Positions 5,997-12,442 of a DNA stretch of 15,453 nt are shown in pieces. The stretch covers positions 1-15,453 of the forward strand of contig JAUWAR010000016.1 of the NCBI GenBank assembly GCA_030601965.1. The letters run 5' to 3'. Below the pieces are notes generated by a model. It was not told the DNA's origin and did no database searches. It was given only the letters and a program-made list of their open reading frames with translations. Position numbers and translations under genes: made by a program. Position 1 is the first letter of the stretch, and the number at the start of each line of letters is the position of its first letter. This stretch comes from a bacterium. GTDB lineage: Bacteria; Hydrothermota; UBA3073; JACQXS01; JAUWAR01.

Positions 5997-6673
5997 ATAT
6001 CTTAAATATAGTTGATCAGATTGCAGAAGAAAGGGCTCTCTCAAGAGAAGAAGTAATAAGTATTTTAAAAAAGAGTCTTGAAGACGCAGTTATAAAAGAT
6101 TACGGCAAGTCTGTTCCAGTTGAGGTAAAAATATCAGAATCAGATGGAGAACTAAAGATATTTGTAGAGAAGAAAGTTATTCCATTGGAAAGGTTCAAAA
6201 GAAATATAATACTTACAGCAAAACAAATGATAGGACAGAAGGTAAAGGAAATAGAAAAAGAAAAGATTTACGAAGAGTATGAGTCAAAGATTGGAGAAAT
6301 TATCACGGGTTCTGTGCAAAAGGTAGATAGGAAAAGAATTATCATTAGTCTTGGCGATGCAGAGGCAATTATACCATTAAAAGAGCAGATACCGAACGAG
6401 AGATATAGACAGGGAGATACCATAAAGGCGTATATTCTGGATTGTTCAAAAAGGGATGGGCTTACACTTTCCAGGGCTCACCCAAATTTCTTGAAAGAAC
6501 TCTTCAAACTTGAAGTCCCTGAGGTTTCCTCAGGAATTATTGAAATAAAAACAGTAGCACGTATACCAGGAGTGAGGGCAAAAATATCAGTTACTTCAAC
6601 CGACCCAAAGATTGACCCTGTTGGAGCATGTGTAGTAATGAAAGGGTCAAGAATAAAAACAGTCGTTAAGTAA
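5993..6673 (+). CDS. nusA: Transcription factor NusA, N-terminal part up to an in-frame TAA
   Basis: NusA binds RNA polymerase and controls pausing, termination and antitermination. These 226 residues contain the N-terminal polymerase-binding domain (1-98), the S1 domain (about 100-160) and the beginning of KH1 (VARIPGVRAKISVTSTDPKI at 188-207). The family sequence DPVGACVG-x-x-G-SRI appears as DPVGACVVMKGSRI, so the first glycine of the GxxG RNA-binding loop is Val215. Reading stops at TAA 6671-6673, where relatives have glutamate in the pattern VV-x-E-L. The same frame then continues without any shift through the rest of KH1, KH2 and the C-terminus (next entry). A GAA-to-TAA change would explain it. 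Strong ribosome binding site GGAGG at 5982-5986. Nonsense mutation, readthrough and sequence error are all possible. Confidence 0.9.
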   Translation: MNILNIVDQIAEERALSREEVISILKKSLEDAVIKDYGKSVPVEVKISESDGELKIFVEKKVIPLERFKRNIILTAKQMIGQKVKEIEKEKIYEEYESKIGEIITGSVQKVDRKRIIISLGDAEAIIPLKEQIPNERYRQGDTIKAYILDCSKRDGLTLSRAHPNFLKELFKLEVPEVSSGIIEIKTVARIPGVRAKISVTSTDPKIDPVGACVVMKGSRIKTVVK

Positions 6674-6793
6674 TTAAATAATGACAAAATCGACTGTATC
6701 CAATGGAGCAGTGACCCATTAGTCTTTGTTTCCAGAGCAATTACATCCTCAAAAATCTTAAAAGAGGAAATAGATACTGTTAACAAAAGAATA

Positions 6794-7093
6794 ATGTGTG
6801 TAATAAGTAACGATGACCTCCCGCAAGTCATAGGAAGAAATGGACAAAATGTTTATCTCGCTTCCCAACTCACAGGCTTTAAAATTGAAATATTATCAGA
6901 AGATGAATATAAAAGCAAAGGCATAGTATTTGTAAAGGAATTTCCAAAGAAATTGAAAGAGCAACTTATAGATAATAAAATTACCACTACCGCTGATATA
7001 ATAACCTGTGGAATAGAAGAGCTTATGAAAATTCCAGGAATCGGAAAAAGCAAGGCAGAAAAGATTTTAGAGGTTGCTAAATCAATCCGTTAG
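6794..7093 (+). CDS. nusA: NusA C-terminal part (KH2 and helix-hairpin-helix), in frame with the upstream part
   Basis: This piece is the continuation of nusA: position 6794 is 801 bases, exactly 267 codons, after the nusA start. The codons from 6674 to 6793 between the TAA and this ATG also read as good NusA sequence, beginning LNNDKIDCIQWSSDPLVFVS, which matches the family pattern for the end of KH1. The displayed part covers KH2, with an intact GxxG as VIGRNGQNVYLAS (about 15-27), and a helix-hairpin-helix C-terminus ELMKIPGIGKSKAEKIL. No ribosome binding site precedes ATG 6794, so independent translation is unlikely; the ATG is an ordinary internal methionine. The whole gene, 5993-7093, would be 366 residues, normal for NusA. 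The stop overlaps a perfect palindrome, and infB follows 16 bp later. Confidence 0.85.
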   Translation: MCVISNDDLPQVIGRNGQNVYLASQLTGFKIEILSEDEYKSKGIVFVKEFPKKLKEQLIDNKITTTADIITCGIEELMKIPGIGKSKAEKILEVAKSIR

Positions 7094-7102
7094 CTAACGG
7101 AT
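7085..7102. repeat. 18-bp perfect palindrome over the nusA stop codon
   Basis: ATCCGTTAGCTAACGGAT reads identically on both strands. It contains the nusA TAG and ends 7 bp before the infB ATG, so a stem or a dimeric protein site here could affect infB translation. No function is shown by the sequence. Confidence 0.6.
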
Positions 7103-7109
7103 AAGAGTT

Positions 7110-9212
7110 ATGGAAGGTAAAAGAGTACACGAACTTTCAAAAGAACTGGGTCTCTCGAGCGAGGCATTGGTGAAACTGCTCAAGAGTATGGGCTTCAACC
7201 TCAAAGGATATATGAGTATTCTTTCTGACAAAGAGATACAAGCACTGAAGGCCAAATTGGCAGAAAAAAGGGAATCCTCAAGAATTGCCGATGCGAAAAA
7301 GCAAAGAATCAGAAAAAAGAGGGTAAAAACTATCCAGAGAAGAAAAGAATGGAAAAGAGAAGTAGACCAGAAAAAAGTTGTAGCAAAAGTAAAGGAAACA
7401 TTGGCAAAAATAGAGGTCGGTGAGAGAACTAAAAAGAAAAAACCTAAGATTAGAAAGGTAGAGGATAAAAAAGAAGAGAAGAAAATAAGAGTAGGTGAAT
7501 TTACTTCTGTTTCTGACCTTGCTCATGCATTTAATATTGACCCCCTGAGACTTATTTCCAAATGTATGGAACTGGGACTCATGGTTACTATTAATCAAAG
7601 GCTTGATTTCGATACCGTTTCTACTGTCGCCGATGAATATGGTTATTCTGCAGAACTTATCTCTTATTATGAAGAAGAAAAGGAACAAGAGGAGTTTGAA
7701 AAATTGCAAAAACGTCCACCAGTCATAACAATTATGGGACATGTAGACCACGGTAAGACATCTCTTCTGGACAATATCAGAAAAACTCGCGTCACTAAGT
7801 CTGAAAAAGGTGGCATAACTCAGCATATTGGAGCCTATAAAATAGACTTTAATGGAAAAGAAATTGTATTTATAGATACACCAGGTCACGAGGCTTTTAC
7901 TGCAATGAGGGCAAGAGGAGCGCAGGTTACTGATATCGTCGTGCTTGTGATTGCTGCAGACGATGGTATAATGCCTCAAACCATAGAGTGCTTGAATCAT
8001 GCAAGAGATGCCGGAGTGCCTATCATAGTGGCAATCAATAAAATAGACCTGGATGGTGTAGATATAGATAAAGTCAAATACGACCTTATGGAACACAATG
8101 TTCAGTTGGAAGAACAAGGTGGGGATACAATGGTCTGTCCTGTCTCCGCTAAAACCAGTGAAGGCATTGAGGAACTCCTTAATGCAATCATTATGCAGGC
8201 AGATATGGAGGAACTTACAGCATCAAGAGATGGTCCAGCAAGGGGAACAGTCATAGAAGCAAGATTAGATAAAGGAAAAGGACCTGTCGCTACTGTTCTT
8301 GTTACCAAAGGAACTCTTAAACATGGGGATACTTTCTTGACAGGCACTACCTGTGGTAAGGTCAAAACTATGTTCAATGAATGGGGAGAAACAAAAAACA
8401 ATGCATTACCTTCTGACCCTATTCAAGTCGTCGGATTTGAAGAAACACCTCATGTTGGAGATACCTTCGTGGTTTTTGAAGACGAACAACAGGCACGAGA
8501 AATAGCAAGAAAAAGAAAAATAGCTGCAAAAGAGGAGATGAGAAAAGAAAAGCAAGAGATGACACTTGAGCAAGTTCAAGAAGAGTTGCAAAAAGGTAAA
8601 ATAGAAGAATTGAAAGTTATAATAAAAGGAGATGTCGGTGGTTCAATAGAAGCACTCGCTGATTCCATACAGAGCCTTATTGTGAAAGATATTAAGGCTA
8701 AGGTTATTCATAAAGCTATAGGAGAAATAAATCAATCTGATGTCCTCTTGGCATCCGCATCTAATGCTATTATAGTGGGATATCATGTAAAGGAAAGTAT
8801 AGAGGCAAGAAAACTTGCAAAGGAACGAGAAGTCACAATTCGTAACTATAATATAATCTACGAGGCAATTGACGATTTGAAACTTGCAATGGAAGGACTA
8901 TTCGTCCCGGAGTATGAACAAATAGAACTTGGAAAGGCAACGGTAAAACAGGTATTTAAAATTAAAGATTTCGGGTTTATTGCCGGTGTAATCGTCCTCT
9001 CAGGAAAGGTCATAAAAGGAGAAAAAATAGCAATAAAAAGGCAGGATGAACTCGTATATGAAGGAGAGATAACCTCCTTAAAGAGAGTTCAAGAAGAGGT
9101 AAAAGAAGTAGAATCAGGAATTGAATGTGGCATAGCTTTATCAGGTTCTTTTAAACCACAAAAAGATGATATTATAGAAGTCTATACTGTTCAGGAAGTT
9201 TCAAAGCCGTAA
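7110..9212 (+). CDS. infB: Translation initiation factor IF-2
   Basis: The 700-residue protein is a full-length IF-2, the GTPase that places initiator tRNA on the 30S subunit. It opens with the IF2_N fold (VHELSKELGLSSEALVKLLK, 6-25) and a basic linker rich in Lys and Arg (about 55-125). A second N-type domain (VSDLAHAFNIDPLRLISKCM, from about 134) follows. The GTPase domain shows GHVDHGKTS (G1, about 210), GGITQHIGAY (G2), DTPGHEAF (G3, about 256), NKID (G4, about 310) and SAK (G5). The beta-barrel and C-terminal domains ending SGIECGIALSGSFKP are complete. It follows nusA closely, as in many bacteria, but the usual rbfA does not come next. The start ATG has only a weak GATAAGAG upstream. 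No repeat insertion is seen inside this gene. Confidence 0.97.
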   Translation: MEGKRVHELSKELGLSSEALVKLLKSMGFNLKGYMSILSDKEIQALKAKLAEKRESSRIADAKKQRIRKKRVKTIQRRKEWKREVDQKKVVAKVKETLAKIEVGERTKKKKPKIRKVEDKKEEKKIRVGEFTSVSDLAHAFNIDPLRLISKCMELGLMVTINQRLDFDTVSTVADEYGYSAELISYYEEEKEQEEFEKLQKRPPVITIMGHVDHGKTSLLDNIRKTRVTKSEKGGITQHIGAYKIDFNGKEIVFIDTPGHEAFTAMRARGAQVTDIVVLVIAADDGIMPQTIECLNHARDAGVPIIVAINKIDLDGVDIDKVKYDLMEHNVQLEEQGGDTMVCPVSAKTSEGIEELLNAIIMQADMEELTASRDGPARGTVIEARLDKGKGPVATVLVTKGTLKHGDTFLTGTTCGKVKTMFNEWGETKNNALPSDPIQVVGFEETPHVGDTFVVFEDEQQAREIARKRKIAAKEEMRKEKQEMTLEQVQEELQKGKIEELKVIIKGDVGGSIEALADSIQSLIVKDIKAKVIHKAIGEINQSDVLLASASNAIIVGYHVKESIEARKLAKEREVTIRNYNIIYEAIDDLKLAMEGLFVPEYEQIELGKATVKQVFKIKDFGFIAGVIVLSGKVIKGEKIAIKRQDELVYEGEITSLKRVQEEVKEVESGIECGIALSGSFKPQKDDIIEVYTVQEVSKP

Positions 9213-9242
9213 AACCCAAATTTCAAAATGGAACATCAAACA

Positions 9243-9347
9243 CCTAAAATCCAAAATTCCTAAATACCTAAAGAAAAAAACCACCCAAATATTTAGGTGT
9301 TTAGGTATTTAGGCATTTGATTTAATATTTAGGTGTTTAGGTATTTA
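9243..9347 (+). repeat. Octamer arrays in direct and inverted orientation after infB
   Basis: CCTAAA-type octamers (CCTAAAAT, CCAAAATT, CCTAAATA, CCTAAAGA) run from 9243 to 9274. Their complement TTTAGG-type octamers run at 9292-9315 and 9328-9343. A 24-bp stretch at 9288-9311 is repeated perfectly at 9324-9347. The opposing arrays (9259-9272 with 9300-9313) could fold into a 14-bp stem. Together they fill nearly the whole gap to the next gene. Confidence 0.85.
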
Positions 9348-9352
9348 TAAGA

Positions 9353-9769
9353 ATGTTTTTCCTCTTCATGCTTATTCAATCTCTTACACTTGAAGTAGGT
9401 TCTTTTCTCCCAATAGGTAAATTCACCACCCCGGCAAAAGTTATAGAAATCAATGCATCCAAACAAACCCCTATTTTCTTTTCCGCAACATACATGTCAT
9501 TTAAAAACCCGAATACCCGAATAGATTTCCTTCAAGTCGCCTATGGACTCTCCATACGACTCTACAAGGGATTACATACAAAATTGGGAAATGCAATATA
9601 CATAACAAATCTTAAATACGGAAGTGGCTATGAATCCGAAAAAGGTATTAACTTATTCGCGGGTATCACCGTGCCACTTATTATAAATAAATTTGTCAAC
9701 CTTACATCATCCTTAATTTATTACAACATACCGACAGGAATTCTGATAACTGTGGGATTAGAATGGTGA
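9353..9769 (+). CDS. Small secreted protein, possible outer-membrane beta-barrel, function unknown
   Basis: The 138-residue product is not a family I can name. It begins with a short hydrophobic stretch (MFFLFMLIQSLTLEVG) that may be a signal peptide, though it lacks the usual basic n-region. The rest alternates polar and hydrophobic residues with many aromatic and Gly residues (FFSATYMSF, FLQVAYGLSIRLY, INLFAGITVPLI, LTSSLIYYNI). It ends GILITVGLEW, an aromatic C-terminal residue as in many outer-membrane strands. I infer a small barrel or barrel fragment; the length suits about six strands. No convincing ribosome binding site is seen because the sequence before the ATG is octamer repeat. 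It may be co-transcribed with the lipoprotein gene downstream. Confidence 0.55.
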   Translation: MFFLFMLIQSLTLEVGSFLPIGKFTTPAKVIEINASKQTPIFFSATYMSFKNPNTRIDFLQVAYGLSIRLYKGLHTKLGNAIYITNLKYGSGYESEKGINLFAGITVPLIINKFVNLTSSLIYYNIPTGILITVGLEW

Positions 9770-9777
9770 ATCAATAG

Positions 9778-9797
9778 CCCAGTCCTTTAGGACTGGG
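9778..9797 (+). repeat. 20-bp palindrome before the lipoprotein gene
   Basis: CCCAGTCCT and AGGACTGGG are perfect 9-bp arms around TT. It lies just after the stop of the barrel-like gene. There is no T-run on either strand, so it reads as a repeat rather than as a clear terminator. Confidence 0.65.
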
Positions 9798-9812
9798 TAA
9801 AAATAGAAAAGA

Positions 9813-10469
9813 ATGTCATTGCGAGCGTTAGCGAAGCAATCTCATCTTTACTGCCTACTGCTTACTGCCTACTGCTTACTGTTTTTAACTGGCTGCAGCG
9901 ATAGCCCACTCTTCTCTCGGATATCTGCAAATTATTTCCCTATTGAAAATATCGGAACAAAATGGCTATATATAAATCAAACCAACGATACAACCTTGCT
10001 TGAAGTCGTCCAAAAAACAGTAATAAAAGATAGAGAATGCTATCTCCTTGAAAGAAATGGTAAAGCAGAATACTGGTGGAAATCAGATATACAAGTTAAT
10101 GAGTTTTATAATAAAATACTTAATCTCGCAGGAGAAATTGATACAATTGCAGATTTCTGGTTCACCTATCTCCAACTTCCTTTAGTTGAAAACAATTACT
10201 GGGAAAATACTTATGAGCAAATTAAGATTATTCGTGGTGATACAACAAAAGTAACACTCACTATTAAAGGAGAAGTTCTTTCTATAATAGAGGGCAGAGG
10301 TTATGAAGTAAAGATTATTAAAATAGAAGAATTTACCTCTCCTCATCAACTGTCAACTGTAGTAGATACATTTATTATATACGAATATTATTCCCCTGAT
10401 ACAGGCATTACAAAGAGGATAGTGAATAACCAGACAGAAGAACTTTTATATTATGAGAACAACAGGTGA
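9813..10469 (+). CDS. Putative lipoprotein whose signal peptide is encoded by repeats
   Basis: The 218-residue protein starts with a lipoprotein signal peptide: basic residues Arg4 and Lys8, a hydrophobic stretch YCLLLTAYCLLF (13-24) and the lipobox LTGC with Cys28 as the lipidated residue. Ser and Asp follow the Cys. The mature part opens with YFPIENIGTKWLYI, the YFP-x(4,5)-G-x-x-W pattern seen in many envelope proteins of candidate phyla. It contains beta-rich stretches and ends near YYSPDTGITKRIVNNQTEELLYY, a pattern often seen at the C-terminus of such proteins. The function is unknown. The start codon and n-region lie in an interspersed palindromic repeat (9814-9842), and the hydrophobic core is a five-unit heptamer array (9847-9881). 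There is no ribosome binding site of note. It is probably anchored in the outer or inner membrane, facing the periplasm. Confidence 0.75.
   Translation: MSLRALAKQSHLYCLLLTAYCLLFLTGCSDSPLFSRISANYFPIENIGTKWLYINQTNDTTLLEVVQKTVIKDRECYLLERNGKAEYWWKSDIQVNEFYNKILNLAGEIDTIADFWFTYLQLPLVENNYWENTYEQIKIIRGDTTKVTLTIKGEVLSIIEGRGYEVKIIKIEEFTSPHQLSTVVDTFIIYEYYSPDTGITKRIVNNQTEELLYYENNR
9814..9842 (+). repeat. Interspersed repeat supplying the lipoprotein start codon and n-region
   Basis: The segment begins TGTCATTGCGAGCGTTAGCG and continues AAGCAATCT. It is the kind of TGTCATT...AATCT element that recurs between genes in many environmental genomes (compare 1581-1606, which also begins TGTCATT and ends AATCT). 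The A before TGTCATT makes the ATG, and the GCGAGCG/CGAAGC part encodes Arg and Lys of the signal peptide. Confidence 0.7.
9847..9881 (+). repeat. Five-unit heptamer array coding for the signal-peptide core
   Basis: Units TTTACTG, CCTACTG, CTTACTG, CCTACTG and CTTACTG are contiguous, 35 bp in all. Read in frame they give YCLLLTAYCLL. Loss or gain of one unit would shift the frame of the whole lipoprotein. Confidence 0.9.
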
Positions 10470-10967
10470 AGAAAGATAAGAATAGCACCAGAATTCATTG
10501 TGGTGACAGAGTAGCGCGGGGGTTTTCGCCAGAGGCGAATCTGCCTTACTCCAAAATATCAAAAATCAAATATCAAAAAATCACCTGATTACTATTACCT
10601 TTTTTGTTATAGGTCGCAACCTGGAGGTTGCTTCTACCTTTGACAGGCAAGATGCCTGTCCTACCAATTTTTTCTGGTATATCCCAGACATTACCTCCTT
10701 TCCTTGAGTGCCCATCTCCATTCTTTTTCCTAAGAATATAAAAAAACAATCCTATAATAAGACACTGGTAGTATATAAGTTGTTGTTATATAAGGACTTA
10801 CAACTTCGGGTGGGGGTGGGGACAAAAGGACCTTTTAAAGAGAGTTTTCTAGAGTAATAGTAGGTAATTTTAACTTTTTCATCAGCGACAAGATGATGAG
10901 ATGATAAAAGGATTAGTGTTTGTCAAGAAAAAAATTTATAAAATTTTTTCCTGGCTCTATTTCAATA
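10470..10967. other. Gene-poor region between convergent gene blocks
   Basis: No convincing gene is seen on either strand. The region holds a hairpin TTCGCC-AGA-GGCGAA (10525-10539), a 7-8-mer array of AAAATATC/AAAAATC/AAATATC type (about 10553-10582), a twin-hairpin repeat (10611-10664), a G-rich run GGGTGGGGGTGGGG (10808-10821), a 13-bp AAAAGG-A-CCTTTT palindrome (10824-10836) and an A/T inverted repeat near 10927-10949. On the minus strand a 15-codon ORF beginning MKKLKLP (10891 downward) and an open frame of about 65 codons between about 10789 and 10585 can be read. Both lack a ribosome binding site and the latter runs through repeats, so I do not call them genes. Confidence 0.6.
10611..10664. 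repeat. Twin-hairpin palindromic element
   Basis: Hairpins GCAACC-TGGA-GGTTGC (10616-10631) and GACAGGCA-AGA-TGCCTGTC (10642-10660) sit side by side between AGGT at the left and CCTACC at the right. This is the same layout as the elements at 1581, 5683 and 12393. It lies in the gap between the two convergent gene blocks. Confidence 0.75.
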
Positions 10968-12383
10968 TTAATATGCATTTTCTCCCTTTATAATTTCAGA
11001 GAGGGTCTGGATGAGTATCTTTATGTCAAATCCGAGAGACCAGTTCTCAATATAAAAGAGGTCATGTTTTACCCTCTCTTTTATAGATGTATCTCCTCGT
11101 AAACCATTGACCTGTGCCCATCCTGTGATACCAGATTTCACCTTGTGCCTCTCAAGGTATCTTGGTATCTCTGTTTTGAATTTTTCTACAAACTCGGGTC
11201 TCTCTGGCCTGGGACCCACAAGACTCATATCACCTCTAAAGACATTCAAAATTTGTGGAAGTTCATCAAGGCTTGAACGTCTTAAAACCCTTCCTATTTT
11301 TGTTACCCTTTTATCGTGATTGTTCGCAAAAACAGGACCTGTCCGTTGTTCCGCATTAGTTATCATACTCCTGAATTTTATAAGATTAAATGCCTTTCCA
11401 TCTTCCCCAATTCTCTTCTGATTATATAAAAGTGGACCCTTAGACCCTATTTTTATTGCTATTGATATTATCAGGAAAAGTGGTGCAGAAATAGCGAGAA
11501 GTAAGGTTGAAAATATAAGGTCAAAAGTTCTCTTTAAAATTTTATCCCAGTAACCAAGAGGAAACTCTTTAAGACCTAAAAGCGTAATCCCATCTAACTG
11601 ATAAAAACCAATCCTTGAAGTAAGGAGTTCATAAGGGTCAGGCACGAATCTAATATCTACAGAGAGTCCATCACAGGCGAGAAGTATTTGTGCAATCTTT
11701 TTCGTACTAAAAGGAAATGCAAGAATCAGGGTATCAATATTATTATTCGTTACTATTTTTGGTATCTCATTGGTACTCCCCAATACAGAAAGTGAGTAAT
11801 TTTCTCTTTCAATCTTTCGATCTTTCAATCTTTCGATTTTTTCTATAATCTGTCCCACAAGTTTATATCCTATCACAGGGTTTTGGTTAAACTTTTCTAT
11901 CAAAGTATCCACTGTTTCACCTTTTCCAACGATTGCTGTATTATGTACCCCCATACCCTTTTTATAGAGCATAATTTTAATACCTCTCATTATTATCTTA
12001 CCCATTGAAAGTAGCACAGCGCTTAGGATACAGGCAATTCCAATAGTAGCTCTTGAGAATGTGAATTCACGATAAAAGAATATTGGGGCAAGGACAATAA
12101 TTGCCCCTATAATTATTCCTTTTAAAAGGTCATATATCTCATCTATCGCAGAGAGATTTTTCTTTGTATCATATAATCCAGAGAGATAGAATATAAAAAG
12201 CCATACGACTATGACAAATCCAGAGAAAGCAATATATGGCAGAAATGGAGGAACACCTTTTGTTACTGCAATACCTCCCGAATGAAACCTGAGCCAAAAA
12301 GAAAGAAGATAGGACAATTCAATAAATATCCCATCCAGAATTATAGGAACAAGAAAAAATAAAATATCAAATTTCCTTTTCAT
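10968..12383 (-). CDS. Polyprenyl-phosphate sugar-1-phosphate transferase (WcaJ-like exopolysaccharide initiator)
   Basis: The 471-residue protein starts polysaccharide repeat assembly by moving a sugar-1-phosphate from a nucleotide sugar to undecaprenyl phosphate. The N-terminal half has four to five membrane segments (about residues 8-135) followed by a nucleotide-binding-like domain (about 145-265). The C-terminal bacterial sugar transferase domain (about 283-471) is textbook: KRTFDLIFS at its start, then KFRSM, TKIGRVLRRSSLDELPQ, NVFRGDMSLVGPRPERPEFV and SGITGWAQVNGLRGDT. Domain order and length match the WcaJ/WbaP group; the sugar cannot be told. It is the last gene of the minus-strand block. 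A four-unit octamer array (11805-11836) encodes residues around 183-193, EKIERLKDRKIERE, in a loop where relatives have a short turn. No good ribosome binding site precedes the ATG. Confidence 0.93.
   Translation of the reverse strand: MKRKFDILFFLVPIILDGIFIELSYLLSFWLRFHSGGIAVTKGVPPFLPYIAFSGFVIVVWLFIFYLSGLYDTKKNLSAIDEIYDLLKGIIIGAIIVLAPIFFYREFTFSRATIGIACILSAVLLSMGKIIMRGIKIMLYKKGMGVHNTAIVGKGETVDTLIEKFNQNPVIGYKLVGQIIEKIERLKDRKIERENYSLSVLGSTNEIPKIVTNNNIDTLILAFPFSTKKIAQILLACDGLSVDIRFVPDPYELLTSRIGFYQLDGITLLGLKEFPLGYWDKILKRTFDLIFSTLLLAISAPLFLIISIAIKIGSKGPLLYNQKRIGEDGKAFNLIKFRSMITNAEQRTGPVFANNHDKRVTKIGRVLRRSSLDELPQILNVFRGDMSLVGPRPERPEFVEKFKTEIPRYLERHKVKSGITGWAQVNGLRGDTSIKERVKHDLFYIENWSLGFDIKILIQTLSEIIKGENAY
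11805..11836 (-). repeat. Four-unit octamer array inside the sugar transferase gene
   Basis: On the plus strand the units are TCTTTCAA, TCTTTCGA, TCTTTCAA and TCTTTCGA, 32 bp. In the coding direction they give a Glu/Lys/Arg-rich insert in the soluble domain between the membrane part and the transferase domain. Frame is kept in this copy. Confidence 0.9.
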
Positions 12384-12392
12384 TTTTTATTT

Positions 12393-12442
12393 GTAGGAAA
12401 GGTCTCCCGACCTTGATATCGACATCAGGAGATGTCTCCCAC
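12393..12442 (-). repeat. Twin-hairpin element that supplies the stop codon of the GT2 gene
   Basis: Hairpins AAGGTC-TCCC-GACCTT (12399-12414) and GACATC-AGGA-GATGTC (12421-12436) lie side by side; the loop regions TCTCC and GGAGA are complementary. The last residues of the GT2 enzyme (VGDIS) and its TGA at 12425-12427 fall inside the element, which then fills the gap to the sugar transferase start at 12383. Confidence 0.8.

Noticed and set aside
5993..7093. Genetic code change with TAA as a sense codon
   Set aside because: TAA ends exbD, the membrane protein, proS and infB at normal family lengths, so general reassignment is not supported by this window.
7278..8117. Long open frame of 279 codons on the minus strand within infB
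   Set aside because: It is fully inside infB, which has every expected IF-2 motif. The antisense product is a Phe/Ser/Leu-rich sequence without domains, typical of a shadow of a Lys/Glu-rich gene.
9243..9347. CRISPR array
   Set aside because: Repeats are only 8 bp units or one 24-bp pair with a 12-bp gap, without regular unique spacers, and no cas genes are present.
10808..10821. G-quadruplex at the G-rich run
   Set aside because: Only three G runs are present, so a stable three-tier quadruplex is unlikely.
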